Below are positions 52,901 to 62,656 of a DNA stretch of 64,000 nt, piece by piece. The translations under genes and the position numbers were made by a program. Every line of letters begins with the position of its first letter. Position 1 is the stretch's first letter. The stretch comes from JAHBVL01 sp963712055 (lineage in GTDB: Bacteria; Chloroflexota; Chloroflexia; Thermomicrobiales; UBA6265): assembly GCA_963712055.1 (NCBI GenBank), contig CAVQGN010000003.1:248001-312000 (forward strand). The letters run 5' to 3'. Below the pieces are notes generated by a model. It made no database searches, had not been told where the DNA came from, and saw only the letters and a program-made list of their open reading frames with translations.

Positions 52901-53983
52901 TCAGATTGCAGCGGCGATCGAATCACCCACTTCAACCGTGGTTGCCCGGCCGCCGAGGTCAGCGGTCACGATCCCGGCGCTGGTCGCCGCGCCGATCGCG
53001 CTGATGATCGCAGCGGATTCATCGACCAACCCGAGATGTTCGAGCATCATCGCCGCCGACCAGATCGCGGCGATTGGATTGGCAATGCCCTTGCCAGCAA
53101 TGTCGGGCGCGGAACCGTGCACCGGTTCGAACATGCTCGGCATCTTGTGAAAGGGATCGATATTGCCACTGGCCGCGATCCCGAGGCTGCCGCCGAGCGC
53201 GCCGCCGAGATCCGAGAGGATGTCGCCAAAGAGGTTCGAGCCAACCAGCACGTCGAGCGATTCCGGATGCAGCACCATTCGGGCGGCCATTGCGTCGACC
53301 AGCGCTTCTTCAGCGTTCACATCCGGAAACTCGGTTCTCACCCGATGAAAGCAGTCGTCCCAGAGTTGCATCCCATATTGGAGCGCGTTCGGTTTCGTGA
53401 TGCTGGTGACGGTCCGTCGGGAACGAGTTCTGGCCAACTCGAAAGCATACCGGATGATTCGCTCGCATCCTTCGGCGGTGTAGAGAGATGCTTCGATCGC
53501 GACCTCCTTTTGCGGTCCTCGAAAACCGAGATGGCGGCCACCAAGACCGGAATACTCCCCTTCGGAGTTCTCCCGGACAACGACAAAATCGATCGATTCC
53601 GTGGTTCCGTTGCGCAGCGGACTGGTGACACCCGGAAAGAGTCGGACCGGGCGCACCGAGGCAAACAGATCGAACCCATGGCAAACCGCCAACCGAAACT
53701 GAAACAGGTGAAGATGATCAGGAACACCAGGCCAACCAGATGCGCCAAAAAAGATTGCGTCCCTCTTCTTCATCCGATCAAGACCATCGTCATCCATGAT
53801 TCGACCAGTTTCAAGGTAGTACGTCACGCCCCAGGGATAGTGCTCATAGTCGAACGCAATAGCGCCACCAGATTTTGCGGCAACCGCGTCAAGCACTTTG
53901 AGCCCCTCAGGCACCACTTCACGACCAATACCGTCGCCCGGTACGACAGCAATCTTGTATGTCCGGTGACTCGGCTGATTCAT
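52901..53983 (-). CDS. Tartrate / isopropylmalate-type decarboxylating dehydrogenase
   Basis: A 360-residue beta-decarboxylating dehydrogenase of the isocitrate/isopropylmalate family. VVPGDGIGREVVPEGLKVLD is the N-terminal signature, VVVRENSEGEYSG and SITKPNALQYGMQLW carry substrate and catalytic lysine residues, and GSNLFGDILSDLGGALGGSLGI holds the metal aspartates. WGVTYYLETGRIMDDDGLD is closest to the tartrate/D-malate dehydrogenases (TtuC, DmlA). It is coupled to the upstream MOSC gene by a four-base overlap. Confidence 0.85.
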   Translation of the reverse strand: MNQPSHRTYKIAVVPGDGIGREVVPEGLKVLDAVAAKSGGAIAFDYEHYPWGVTYYLETGRIMDDDGLDRMKKRDAIFFGASGWPGVPDHLHLFQFRLAVCHGFDLFASVRPVRLFPGVTSPLRNGTTESIDFVVVRENSEGEYSGLGGRHLGFRGPQKEVAIEASLYTAEGCERIIRYAFELARTRSRRTVTSITKPNALQYGMQLWDDCFHRVRTEFPDVNAEEALVDAMAARMVLHPESLDVLVGSNLFGDILSDLGGALGGSLGIAASGNIDPFHKMPSMFEPVHGSAPDIAGKGIANPIAAIWSAAMMLEHLGLVDESAAIISAIGAATSAGIVTADLGGRATTVEVGDSIAAAI

Positions 53984-54480
53984 TCCACTCCCTCTGATTC
54001 GCCAAGAGCGTCGCCTGTTTCCGTGATCGGATCTCCCACCACGATCTCACCCCCGATCACGACTCGCGCACGCAAGCCACCGGTGTCGACCAGCGGTTTG
54101 AGCAGTTTCAGTCCGGTCAATTCCTCGAGATGATTGCAGGGTGGACAATCTCGAACCCCTTCGCAAATCGCGTTTCCGATGGTGAAGCGTTTGCCAATCA
54201 AGCCGCGCAGGTGCACGCCTTCGGTCACGATGTTGCGCCTCGTACTGGCGAAATCGACCGGATGTGCTATCGACGCATACGCTGCTTCGACAGATTGCCG
54301 ATCGATCAAGGTCACCTCTCGCGCGCCTGGGGTGGTCGGCCGAGCGGAATAGAACCCCGTTCCATTTGCATAGCGATCACCTTCGAGTCCCTTCCCGGCG
54401 AGAGCAGTCGCCCGCTCCCGCGAAACCGGTTGAGCGCCGCCCGATTCAGCGACATAGATGCCAACTACATGTGCGGCCAC
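53980..54480 (-). CDS. MOSC-domain protein
   Basis: A 166-residue MOSC domain protein. The end of the molybdenum-cofactor sulfurase fold is clear: RRNIVTEGVHLRGLIGKRF, then CEGVRDCPPCNHLEELTG with the conserved cysteine, and GGLRARVVIGGEIVVGD. MOSC proteins transfer sulfur to, or bind, molybdenum cofactor, or reduce N-hydroxylated compounds. The GTG at 54480 has GAGGAGG six bases upstream and is preferred to the GTG at 54495. The dehydrogenase gene follows with overlap. Confidence 0.87.
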   Translation of the reverse strand: MAAHVVGIYVAESGGAQPVSRERATALAGKGLEGDRYANGTGFYSARPTTPGAREVTLIDRQSVEAAYASIAHPVDFASTRRNIVTEGVHLRGLIGKRFTIGNAICEGVRDCPPCNHLEELTGLKLLKPLVDTGGLRARVVIGGEIVVGDPITETGDALGESEGVE

Positions 54481-54595
54481 TTGTACCCTCCTCACGAAAT
54501 CCTGTTCTCACCATTCTCGCGCGTCTATGCAAGGCGATTATGATCGGTCACAATCGATGGTCCCGTCAGGCCGTGATATGCAGGTGTAATTGCAC

Positions 54596-57337
54596 GTGGA
54601 AAACAAACGATTCGACGATCCTCGAACAATATCCGACGACATCTATCTCCTGGCCGGGCTGCTCGGGGACGTCATCCGCGCACAATCGGGCGAATCCGGA
54701 TACGCGCTGGAAGAAGAGATGCGAGCGCTCGCCAAGGCCCGACGCGCAGGGGAAGAGGACGCTGATGAAAAACTCGATGCGTTTGTCGAAAAGCTCACCC
54801 CAGAGCAAGCCACGCTCCTGATCCGAGCGTTCACGAGTTACTTTCAGCTCATCAACCTCGCCGAAGATAACGAACGGGTTCGCCGGATTCGCAATCGCGA
54901 AACCGACAGCTATCCCGAACCGCGCCGTGGATCGATGCGGGAAGCGATCGCCTTGCTCAAGGATGCGGGGATGTCGGCCGTCGATCTCGCTGCCCTGCTG
55001 GCACGAGCTGAAGTCCGACTCGTCATGACCGCTCACCCCACCGAGGCTCGGCGGCGCACCATTCTGGAAAAGCAGGCCCGTGTGTTCGCCGCTATTCGCG
55101 ATCTGGACGAGCGGCCTGGAACGCCCTCCGACGAAAAACGTACCCGCCGCGTACTGGCCGCCACGATTGCTGAACTGTGGAGTTCAAACGAGGTCCGGGC
55201 AATCCGTATCACCGTGCTCGATGAACTTCAGTCGATCCTGATTCATTTCCGGACGACGCTTTTCGAAGTTGTTCCCGAACTCTACCGGGAGATCGAGGAT
55301 GCTTTGGAAGAGTTCTATCCGGGCGAGGCCATACCGGTGCCGCCGTTCCTGAATTTCGGATCGTGGGTCGGTGGCGACCGCGACGGCAATCCCTTTGTGA
55401 CACCGGCTGTGACCCGGGAAACCCTCGAAATCATGCGCGACTCCTGCCTCGCTATGCTCGAACAGCGACTGGGGATCATTGCCGGCCGTGTGTCGGTTTC
55501 GACACTCATCGCGGGGCGAACACCCTTTCTTGACAGTCTCCTGAACGAGTACGCCGATCTCTTCCCAGAAACTGCAGAAGAGCTGACCGATCGCAATGGT
55601 GATGAACTCTATCGCCAGGCTCTGACGTTGATGCGCGAACGGGTTCGGGCGACACGCGATCGGACTCCGATGGCGTATCAAGGACCGGGTGATTTGCTTC
55701 GCGATCTCCGCCTTGTGCAGCGCGCGCTGATCCACCAGGGCGAACCACTCGTTGCGTCGGGCGAAATTCACGACCTGATTCGGCAAGTGGAAGTGTTCGG
55801 ATTCCACTACGCTCGGCTCGATATCCGTGACCACTCCGGACGCCACGAGAGAGCTGTAACTGAAGCGCTCCAACTGGTTGGCATCGAGGACGATTATTCG
55901 TCGCTCGACGAAACCGCCAAAATGACATTGCTTACCGATCTCATCGATCAGAAGCGACCACTCATCTCCACTGACCTGAGCGCGTTTTCCCCGATCGCGC
56001 GGGAGGTGATCGAGACCTTTCGCACGCTCCGCGATCTGGCCGATTCGGGTCATCGCGACGCGCTCGAGTCCTATGTCATCTCGGCAGCCGATACCCCGTC
56101 AGATAGTCTGGAGGTCCTCCTCCTGATGAAGGAAGCTCGCCTGGCTGATCACGGCGGCATTGATGCGCTGCTTCAGATCGTCCCGCTATTCGAGCAACGA
56201 TCTTCACTGGAAACAGGGCAGGCGATCATGTCCGAGCTTCTGGGGGTCCCGGCTTACCAGCAGGCGCTGTGGGCGACCGGCGGATCGCAGGAAATCATGC
56301 TCGGCTATTCCGACTCGAACAAAGAGATCGGATATCTGGCATCGTCATGGGCGCTTTACAACGCCGAATGCGAACTGGCAGATCTGTTCCGGAACGAGGA
56401 TGTCGAGTTTGCGTTTTTCCACGGTCGAGGCGGTTCGATTGGCCGAGGGGGTGGACCGACCAACCAGGCGATCCTGGCTCAGCCTCCAGGAACGGTCAAT
56501 GGTCGTATCAAACTGACCGAACAGGGCGAGGTGATTTCAAGTCGGTATGGTCTTCCCGAAATCGCGCACCGCGAACTCGAGTTGGTCACGAGCGCTGTTC
56601 TTGTTTCGACGGTAGGGATCATCCCGGCGCCGCGACCGGAAGATCTGACCCGCTATGAATCGCTGATGTCGAAAATGGCCGGATGGTCATCGGAAGCCTA
56701 CCGAGGGTTGATCTACGAGCACGACGGGCTGATTCCGTTTTTCGAGCAAGCCACGCCTATTCGCGAGCTCAGTGAACTCAAGATCGGTTCTCGACCCGCC
56801 CGGCGCACACAATCCCACCGGATCGAAGACCTGCGCGCCATTCCCTGGGTCTTTTCCTGGACCCAATCCCGCCTGCTGATACCTGGTTGGTATGGATTGG
56901 GCACCGCAATTTCGCGAGCAATCACCGAGGAATCTCTCGAACTGCTCCAGGAAATGGAACAGAATTGGCCGTTTTTCACTGCTGTGATCGCGAACGCCGA
57001 ACTCGTTCTCGCCAAAGCCGATCTCGCGATCGCGGCTCGTTACCTGGAACTGGTCGATCCGTCCGCCGATCGAGACGAGATCTGGAATGCCATCAACCTG
57101 GAATACGACCTGACCCGCCAGGGCATTCTCGACGTCACCGGACAACTGGAACTGCTCGAGGGCGAACCCGTCATAAAGCGCTCGATCGAGCGCCGCAATC
57201 CGTATGTCGACCCTTTGTCGCTCGTGCAGGTGGAGTTGCTCAAACGACTCCGGGCGGAGAGTGATCTGGACGACTATTTGCGCCCGGTCCTCTTGAGCAT
57301 CAACGGGATTGCGGGCGCACTGAAAAACACTGGCTAG
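54596..57337 (+). CDS. ppc: Phosphoenolpyruvate carboxylase
   Basis: A 913-residue PEP carboxylase that makes oxaloacetate from PEP and bicarbonate to feed the TCA cycle. Catalytic motifs are VMTAHPTEARRRTI with the active histidine, GSWVGGDRDGNPFV, GYSDSNKEIGYLASSWALY, FHGRGGSIGRGGGP and AIPWVFSWTQSRLLIPGWYG. The protein ends in the conserved NTG. The GTG at 54596 with AGGTG upstream is preferred; a TTG six bases earlier is possible. It is divergent from the MOSC gene. Confidence 0.95.
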   Translation: MENKRFDDPRTISDDIYLLAGLLGDVIRAQSGESGYALEEEMRALAKARRAGEEDADEKLDAFVEKLTPEQATLLIRAFTSYFQLINLAEDNERVRRIRNRETDSYPEPRRGSMREAIALLKDAGMSAVDLAALLARAEVRLVMTAHPTEARRRTILEKQARVFAAIRDLDERPGTPSDEKRTRRVLAATIAELWSSNEVRAIRITVLDELQSILIHFRTTLFEVVPELYREIEDALEEFYPGEAIPVPPFLNFGSWVGGDRDGNPFVTPAVTRETLEIMRDSCLAMLEQRLGIIAGRVSVSTLIAGRTPFLDSLLNEYADLFPETAEELTDRNGDELYRQALTLMRERVRATRDRTPMAYQGPGDLLRDLRLVQRALIHQGEPLVASGEIHDLIRQVEVFGFHYARLDIRDHSGRHERAVTEALQLVGIEDDYSSLDETAKMTLLTDLIDQKRPLISTDLSAFSPIAREVIETFRTLRDLADSGHRDALESYVISAADTPSDSLEVLLLMKEARLADHGGIDALLQIVPLFEQRSSLETGQAIMSELLGVPAYQQALWATGGSQEIMLGYSDSNKEIGYLASSWALYNAECELADLFRNEDVEFAFFHGRGGSIGRGGGPTNQAILAQPPGTVNGRIKLTEQGEVISSRYGLPEIAHRELELVTSAVLVSTVGIIPAPRPEDLTRYESLMSKMAGWSSEAYRGLIYEHDGLIPFFEQATPIRELSELKIGSRPARRTQSHRIEDLRAIPWVFSWTQSRLLIPGWYGLGTAISRAITEESLELLQEMEQNWPFFTAVIANAELVLAKADLAIAARYLELVDPSADRDEIWNAINLEYDLTRQGILDVTGQLELLEGEPVIKRSIERRNPYVDPLSLVQVELLKRLRAESDLDDYLRPVLLSINGIAGALKNTG

Positions 57338-57486
57338 TACCTCATGCTACGGTGCGATAGCGTTACTCCGTCACAGAAAGCGTTCGTATGGGTACACACC
57401 GACACCGAAAACGCCTAAACTGGAGGTAGAGGGAGTGCGCGTGCGGTCGGGTGCAGTAACAGACCGCCCAAGAAGGGGAAAATCTC

Positions 57487-59187
57487 GTGAGACGTAGCCT
57501 GCTTTTTCTGGCTCTTGCTGGTTTACTGTTTGTGCAGTTGGCCGCGATCATGTCGCCAGTACCTGTCCGTGCTTTCCAGGACGAAGTCGAGGTCTCGGTT
57601 GACGGAACGCCGACCGACGTGCCGACCGAAACCAGCATTCCGATCCCCCCCACAGAAACCAACACGGCAGTTCCCTCCGAAACGCCGACTCCTCCAACGG
57701 AGACGAACACCGCCGTTCCACCAACCAACACCGCTGTACCACCAACATCCACGAACACCGCGGTTCCGAGTGCGACCTCGGCTCCGTCCGGAACAGCTGT
57801 TCCCAGCCTGACCTCAACCCCGGCGGAAACGCTCACGCCGACCGCCACGCCTTACAAGGGACTGAACGCCGGTGACACAATTGAAGTCACCACTGGATTG
57901 CTCAATGTTCGCAATCAACCGACGACATCCGGGTCGAGTGTGATCAAGCAGATCGCTCGCGGTCAGCAATTCCTCGTGCTCGAGGGTCCGGTGACCGGCG
58001 GAGCCTATGAATGGATCCGGCTTGAACTCGACAATCAGGTCACAACGTCGGAATCAAGTGGATGGGTCGCCGCACAGTACGTCAAGGTGGCAATCGAAGG
58101 AACACCGCCGGAACCAACTGCTGTGCCCACGGAAACGCCTGTACCGACAGAAACCACTACTCCAACCGAAACAGCAACACTGACCGGTTCAGAAACTGCA
58201 ACCGCGACAGCTACTAACACTCCGACGGTCACCGCCACGCCGACGGCCTCGGGCACCAAAGTGCCGGGTGCATACAGCCCCGGCGACCTGATCGTGGTCA
58301 GGACTTCGGTCAACGTACGCAGCGGGCCGGGGACGAACAACGGCGTCCTGGGCGTTGCTCCAACGGGGCTTTCAGGCGTCGTTAAGACCGGCAATACCGT
58401 CGGTGGTTCATACCAATGGATCGAGGTCGACTTCGCTACCGGTCCGGACGGCTGGGTCGCAAGCAATTACGTGAATCATCAGTCACTGACAACGCCGACG
58501 CCTTCGGCTCAGCTCTGGAAGCTCTCGGTCGCGCTCGACTGCCGCTCCTCACCGGAAACAATCACGATCACCAATAGCATGAGCAGTTCCGTCACGATCT
58601 ACTCGATAGCGACCGTCCGCGGCGAGACCGGTCCGTACACGCTGAACCAGACCCTTGGTGGCAAACAGTCTCGCACCTATCAGGCAGGCGGCGGCGCCAG
58701 CGGGCAGTTCGTTCTGACAAATGACTATATTCTCCTGAACAAATACGGTTCGTCTGAGGGTGTGGTGATCAACACCTCGGCCGGCCAGATCACTCGCTCA
58801 TGCGCGGACGGTTCGAGCGGCGCGCGCTGGGTCAAGGTCGATCTTTCCGAGCAGCGTATGTATGTGTATCAGGGGAACTCGCTGGTTACGACATCTCTTG
58901 TTTCGACCGGGAAACCTGGATTTTCGACTCCAAAGGGCGACTACTACACCTACTACAAGGCGGTTTCGGTGAGAATGGCAGCATGCGTCAACGGAGAATG
59001 CTGGGACACGCCAAATGTGCCATTCTCACAACTCTTCCGATCAGGTGGGTTCTACATCCATGGCGCCTACTGGCACGATCAGTTCGGCACAGTGCGCAGC
59101 CATGGTTGCGTCAATCTGCCTGTGCCGTTCTCTGAATGGCTCTACTACTGGCTGCCGTTGTACTCCCGGGTGGTCATTCAAGCCTAA
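57487..59187 (+). CDS. Secreted SH3b L,D-transpeptidase with Pro/Thr linkers
   Basis: A 566-residue exported protein. Domains in order: signal peptide 1-29; Pro/Thr-rich linker about 38-125; bacterial SH3 domain about 130-200 (GLLNVRNQPTTSGSSVI, GWVAAQYV); second Thr/Pro linker about 205-258; second SH3 about 262-325 (SVNVRSGPGTNNGVLG, GWVASNYV); a beta-sandwich-like region about 335-440; and a YkuD domain about 445-566 ending HGAYWHDQFG then SHGCVNLP with the catalytic cysteine. It should bind and cross-link peptidoglycan. The GTG at 57487 follows AAGGGGA. A strong terminator follows. Confidence 0.9.
   Translation: MRRSLLFLALAGLLFVQLAAIMSPVPVRAFQDEVEVSVDGTPTDVPTETSIPIPPTETNTAVPSETPTPPTETNTAVPPTNTAVPPTSTNTAVPSATSAPSGTAVPSLTSTPAETLTPTATPYKGLNAGDTIEVTTGLLNVRNQPTTSGSSVIKQIARGQQFLVLEGPVTGGAYEWIRLELDNQVTTSESSGWVAAQYVKVAIEGTPPEPTAVPTETPVPTETTTPTETATLTGSETATATATNTPTVTATPTASGTKVPGAYSPGDLIVVRTSVNVRSGPGTNNGVLGVAPTGLSGVVKTGNTVGGSYQWIEVDFATGPDGWVASNYVNHQSLTTPTPSAQLWKLSVALDCRSSPETITITNSMSSSVTIYSIATVRGETGPYTLNQTLGGKQSRTYQAGGGASGQFVLTNDYILLNKYGSSEGVVINTSAGQITRSCADGSSGARWVKVDLSEQRMYVYQGNSLVTTSLVSTGKPGFSTPKGDYYTYYKAVSVRMAACVNGECWDTPNVPFSQLFRSGGFYIHGAYWHDQFGTVRSHGCVNLPVPFSEWLYYWLPLYSRVVIQA
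57607..57858 (+). repeat. Pro/Thr coding repeats in the L,D-transpeptidase
   Basis: Imperfect tandem units of the type P-T-E-T-N-T-A-V-P occur several times in this stretch, and a second Pro/Thr/Glu-rich stretch lies at about 58105-58260. They encode extended linkers of a surface protein and may vary in length between strains. Confidence 0.7.
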
Positions 59188-59207
59188 TCTCTGAGGGACG
59201 CTTGGAG

Positions 59208-59243
59208 AAACGCCGGTATCGCAAGAGCGATACCGGCGTTTTC
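59208..59243. terminator. Terminator between the L,D-transpeptidase and the dynamin-like gene
   Basis: AAACGCCGGTATCG and CGATACCGGCGTTT form a perfect 14-base stem with a six-base loop, and the plus-strand end continues with TTC. It lies 20 bases after the stop of the plus-strand gene and 12 bases beyond the end of the minus-strand gene, so it may serve both. Confidence 0.8.
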
Positions 59244-59254
59244 TGTTTGCAGGC

Positions 59255-61111
59255 CTACGCAGATGTGTCGGACATCGTTTGCGCCGGGAGAGCCTCTGGT
59301 GTTCGGCGATCCTGCGTGATCTGCTGACGAAGATCTCGGATTCGCTGCAAGATCGCTTCGAGTTGCTGTTCGGTGGCGAGCAGCGACTCCTGCTGATCGC
59401 GGACAAAGCGAGAGTACGGAGCAATTGCGGATTCGATCCGCTGAGTTGATCGGGACAACTCGATTTCGAATTGATCGTTCATCACGTCGATCAAACGCTC
59501 TTCGAGTTCGGTTGATCGCCGCCGAAACTCCTCCCGACTCCGTTTGCGCTTGCGCGGAAGAATGACTAAACCCAGCCCGGCGAGAAGACTGGCGGCCAGG
59601 AGCCCGGTAACGTCGACCGCCACCGTACTGGCTGCCGCTACGACGATTGCGCCGAGTCCGATTGCTCCGGCTTCGGCCATGGCGACCTGAGTGACCGCAT
59701 TCCGAACTGACTGGGAGAGATCGTAGGCAGCCCGCTCAGGATCATAGCGTTCGACTTCTTCGCGAGCGCGGCGATTCACCGAATCGAGTAGCGCCCGCCG
59801 ATCGTAGCGGAACTGGTAACCAACATCCCCCACCATCTGCGATTCGTACTGGGCAAGGCGTTGCCGATCGAGGTGCCCATTGATCGCTTCCCAGGTGCGT
59901 AGATCTTGCTCGACCATCCAATCGATCAGTTCCTGTAGGGCGTCGTCGATCTCTTTTTCGCTATTCCCGATGACCTGGTCTTCGAAATCCGCCCTGATCT
60001 TGTCTGACTTCATGAGATCGAACACACGACCGATACGGATCGTTTCTTCAAAGAACTCATCCCCGCGAGTATTCATCCGGGAGATGATGTTTTCGATCCG
60101 GGTCAGATGGTACGAAAGCTGTCGCCGCATGTCTTCACGATGAAGCTCGAGCTGGCGATCGATTGCCTGGAGCGTTTCAACATCATCCCCCAGGACGAGC
60201 AAACGGTCGCGGGTGACCTGAAGATATCGATTGGCCAGGAACTCAGCGGTGCCTAACGGACTGAGGAGTTTGAGTTCGATCCGCCCCTCTTGGTCGAGCG
60301 TTTCGAAGATGTATCGCTCAAGGTCGCCAAACTGACTCTCTTTCCAGAGCCGGGCGCTTTCATCCGGGTTCGGCAGAGCGAGAGTGTTGGCTTGCTGGGC
60401 TTGCATAGCAGAGACTGGAAAGACCACCGGTGTGATATCGAGAAGTCGAGCCAGATTCTCTTCAACGAAGATTCGAACTTCCTCACGCTGTTCAGGAGAT
60501 CGCAGGAGATCGATCTTGTTGATCACCACCACGATCTTCTTACCCCATTCGCGGATGTCCACCATGAACTCCCGCTCGCTTTCGGTGAACGGGCGATCCG
60601 CTGAAGTCACAAAGAAAACGATATCCGCGTTCGGGATGAATCGCTGGGTCAGCGCTTCGTGTTCTCGGATAATGGCGTTGGTTCCGGGGGTATCGACAAC
60701 CGTAATGTCTTCGAGCATCAGCATCGGATGCGTTCGCTCGATGGTTCCGTCGGCCAGCACCGTTTCTGTCTGTTCTTCGCCATGCGTCAGGATGTTGATC
60801 ACGGCGGTTGTGGGCGTGACACCCTCTGGCATAATGTCGGTGCCGGTAAGCGCGTTGATGAACGCTGATTTCCCCGAATTGAACTCGCCAGCGACGACGA
60901 GCAAGAAAAGAGCAGCCAGACGATAGCGAGCTTCCTGGACCTGTTCGAGATCATCAGCGGTGGCCGGAAAAGATCGCAGAACCTGCTCGAGCTCTTCGAG
61001 AAGTTCAATCTCCTCGGTTGCGAGTTCATGCTCGCGCGCGCTCAGTACTCCACCTGTCGTCCGCGACTTGCCAGGCAATCCTCGTGTTCGCTTGAGAAAA
61101 TCTCTGACCAT
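59255..61111 (-). CDS. Dynamin-like GTPase with two C-terminal membrane segments
   Basis: A 618-residue large GTPase of the bacterial dynamin-like group. G1 is GEFNSGKSAFINAL, G2 is PTTAVI, G3 is DTPGTNA and G4 is NKIDLL. A long helical stalk follows. Two hydrophobic segments near residues 485-530 (GAIGLGAIVVAAASTVAVDV and LLAASLLAGLGLVI) would anchor it in the membrane, with a helical tail after them. Such proteins remodel or repair membranes. The ATG at 61111 has only a weak ribosome site. It is read after the HTH gene at 61165. Confidence 0.88.
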   Translation of the reverse strand: MVRDFLKRTRGLPGKSRTTGGVLSAREHELATEEIELLEELEQVLRSFPATADDLEQVQEARYRLAALFLLVVAGEFNSGKSAFINALTGTDIMPEGVTPTTAVINILTHGEEQTETVLADGTIERTHPMLMLEDITVVDTPGTNAIIREHEALTQRFIPNADIVFFVTSADRPFTESEREFMVDIREWGKKIVVVINKIDLLRSPEQREEVRIFVEENLARLLDITPVVFPVSAMQAQQANTLALPNPDESARLWKESQFGDLERYIFETLDQEGRIELKLLSPLGTAEFLANRYLQVTRDRLLVLGDDVETLQAIDRQLELHREDMRRQLSYHLTRIENIISRMNTRGDEFFEETIRIGRVFDLMKSDKIRADFEDQVIGNSEKEIDDALQELIDWMVEQDLRTWEAINGHLDRQRLAQYESQMVGDVGYQFRYDRRALLDSVNRRAREEVERYDPERAAYDLSQSVRNAVTQVAMAEAGAIGLGAIVVAAASTVAVDVTGLLAASLLAGLGLVILPRKRKRSREEFRRRSTELEERLIDVMNDQFEIELSRSTQRIESAIAPYSRFVRDQQESLLATEQQLEAILQRIRDLRQQITQDRRTPEALPAQTMSDTSA

Positions 61112-61164
61112 CAGCGCTTACGATCTCGTTTCATGTTGATCTGGCCACTCACAATCGAACGTGG

Positions 61165-61767
61165 TCAGGCCAATTTGACGGGTGCACCCGCGAGGTGGGT
61201 GCGAGCATTGTCGAGGAGCCAAACCGCATACGGAGCCCGTTGCCGAACACGTTCGGTCCAATCGGTTCGAGGGAAATACACGATCTCCAGTCGCGCCAAC
61301 GGCAGGCCGAGAATAGCTGCGGCTCGCTGCTGTACGGCGTCCAGATCATCGAGTCCGATATCACCGATCAGCACCAACGGCAGAAGGGCATTGGGATCCT
61401 GCCGGACCTCCTCGGAAAGTGGAAGCTCGGCAGCGACAAACGCTGTCTCCAGGCCCGCTACGTCTTCAAGTGCAGCGGTGAGTGCGACATCTTCACCGAT
61501 CGCGCGAACAACCAGAGCAGTCAACTCCGGTCTGACCAGACTGCCTGGATTGATGGAATAGCGTCGTGATGCGCCAAAACGCCTCGAAGTCAGCACGCCT
61601 ATTCGTTCGAGTTTGTAGCACTCGTGTTGAAGACTGCTAATCGGCAAACCGAGTTCACGCGAGAGTTCCGTGAGCGAGAAGCCCCGGTGCGGCCGCGGGA
61701 TCATCCAGGTCAGCACGGCGGCGCGCAGTTTCGATGCGAACAACTCGCCAAGGAAATCGCTTGTCAT
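61165..61767 (-). CDS. Winged-helix regulator with degenerate nucleotidyltransferase-like domain
   Basis: A protein of about 200 residues. Residues about 8-75 form a winged HTH (LRAAVLTWMIPRPHRGFSLT, ELGLPISSLQHECYKLERIG, LTSRRFGASRRYSIN). The second half (LLPLVLIGDIGLDDLDAVQQ, RLEIVYFPRTDW) resembles the core of MNT-type nucleotidyltransferases but lacks the catalytic GS and DxD motifs. Similar HTH-plus-NTase fusions occur as antitoxin-like or regulatory proteins. The start at 61767 is a guess; a GTG at 61800 is an alternative. It precedes the dynamin-like gene by 53 bases and is divergent from the PadR gene. Confidence 0.65.
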   Translation of the reverse strand: MTSDFLGELFASKLRAAVLTWMIPRPHRGFSLTELSRELGLPISSLQHECYKLERIGVLTSRRFGASRRYSINPGSLVRPELTALVVRAIGEDVALTAALEDVAGLETAFVAAELPLSEEVRQDPNALLPLVLIGDIGLDDLDAVQQRAAAILGLPLARLEIVYFPRTDWTERVRQRAPYAVWLLDNARTHLAGAPVKLA

Positions 61768-61978
61768 CGAGTGCCCGACACCTCGCTCCAACCAGAACAC
61801 ACCCGCGTGTGTCGTTTACGATTGCTTCGTAATAGTGCACGATTTCGCGAACGGACGCCAGTATTTCAGCAATTCTCTGCCTCCAGGGACTCGATTCGTG
61901 GACCCGCATTCATCGGGGATGTCCACGCAAAGGCTGGGCGTCATCGGTTGGTACAATCCAAGCAGGGGAGAAACAAAC

Positions 61979-62527
61979 ATGGCGACAAAGCAGACGATCG
62001 GCGAACACGCCATTCTCGGGCTCCTCCTCCTGTCTCCAGATGGCAGCCATGGCTACGAATTGTCCCGGCGCTTTTCGAATGACGCGCTGCCCGGCGCGGT
62101 GCTCCATCTCGAAGCTGGAATGCTTTACCACTACCTCAAACGTCTTGAGAAAGCAGGATTCGTCACGTCGACCGTGGAGATTCAAGACGCCCGCCCAGCC
62201 CGGCAGGTCTATCACCTCACCCGCACCGGCAAGGAGCAACTCCTGGCCTGGCTTCAGGAACCAGTCACGAGAACTCGCGATATCCGTCTCGAGTTCCTGG
62301 TCAAGCGGTATTTTGCACTTCGGATCGAACCAGCTGTGGCTTCCAGACTTCTGGCTGAACAACTCGAGGTCAGTGAGCAGATGCTCACCGAACTGAATCA
62401 CCGCCTTGGTGAAATCAGCGGAGAGCCTGATGATTCTGATCAGCGTTTTCTGGAAGAAACCACCCGTCTGCGATTCGCGCAAACAGAAGCCGCTATCGAT
62501 TGGTTGCGATCACTCCCGTCCAACTGA
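61979..62527 (+). CDS. PadR-family transcriptional regulator
   Basis: A 182-residue repressor. The N-terminal winged helix is typical: TIGEHAILGLLLLSPDGSHGYE, LHLEAGMLYHYLKRLEKAGF, and a beta wing with RQVYHLTRTGKEQLLAWL. The C-terminal half is the helical dimerisation region. GGGGAGA precedes the ATG at 61979. The target genes are unknown; PadR proteins often regulate a neighbouring transporter or stress gene, and none is adjacent here. The region 61768-61978 has a TACAAT box at about 61952-61957. Confidence 0.87.
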   Translation: MATKQTIGEHAILGLLLLSPDGSHGYELSRRFSNDALPGAVLHLEAGMLYHYLKRLEKAGFVTSTVEIQDARPARQVYHLTRTGKEQLLAWLQEPVTRTRDIRLEFLVKRYFALRIEPAVASRLLAEQLEVSEQMLTELNHRLGEISGEPDDSDQRFLEETTRLRFAQTEAAIDWLRSLPSN

Positions 62528-62536
62528 TTCATCCGT

Positions 62537-62564
62537 TTGCTGAGCACGATCGGTATGCCATAAT
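62537..62564 (+). promoter_or_regulatory. Candidate promoter for the aminotransferase gene
   Basis: TTGCTG (62537-62542) and CATAAT (62559-62564) are 16 bases apart. The boxes fit the housekeeping consensus moderately and lie about 93 bases before the start at 62657. Confidence 0.4.
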
Positions 62565-62656
62565 GCGCTATCGCCCACGGCTGCCTGCATGCCTTCCAGC
62601 ATGGGAATCGTTTTTTGCATCGGGATACCCGAAGTGATTCGTCAGAGGAGAACACG

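Noticed and set aside
52871..54133. A 420-codon frame opposite the dehydrogenase gene
   Set aside because: The opposite strand holds a clear enzyme with cofactor and metal motifs, and this frame is basic and low in motif content.
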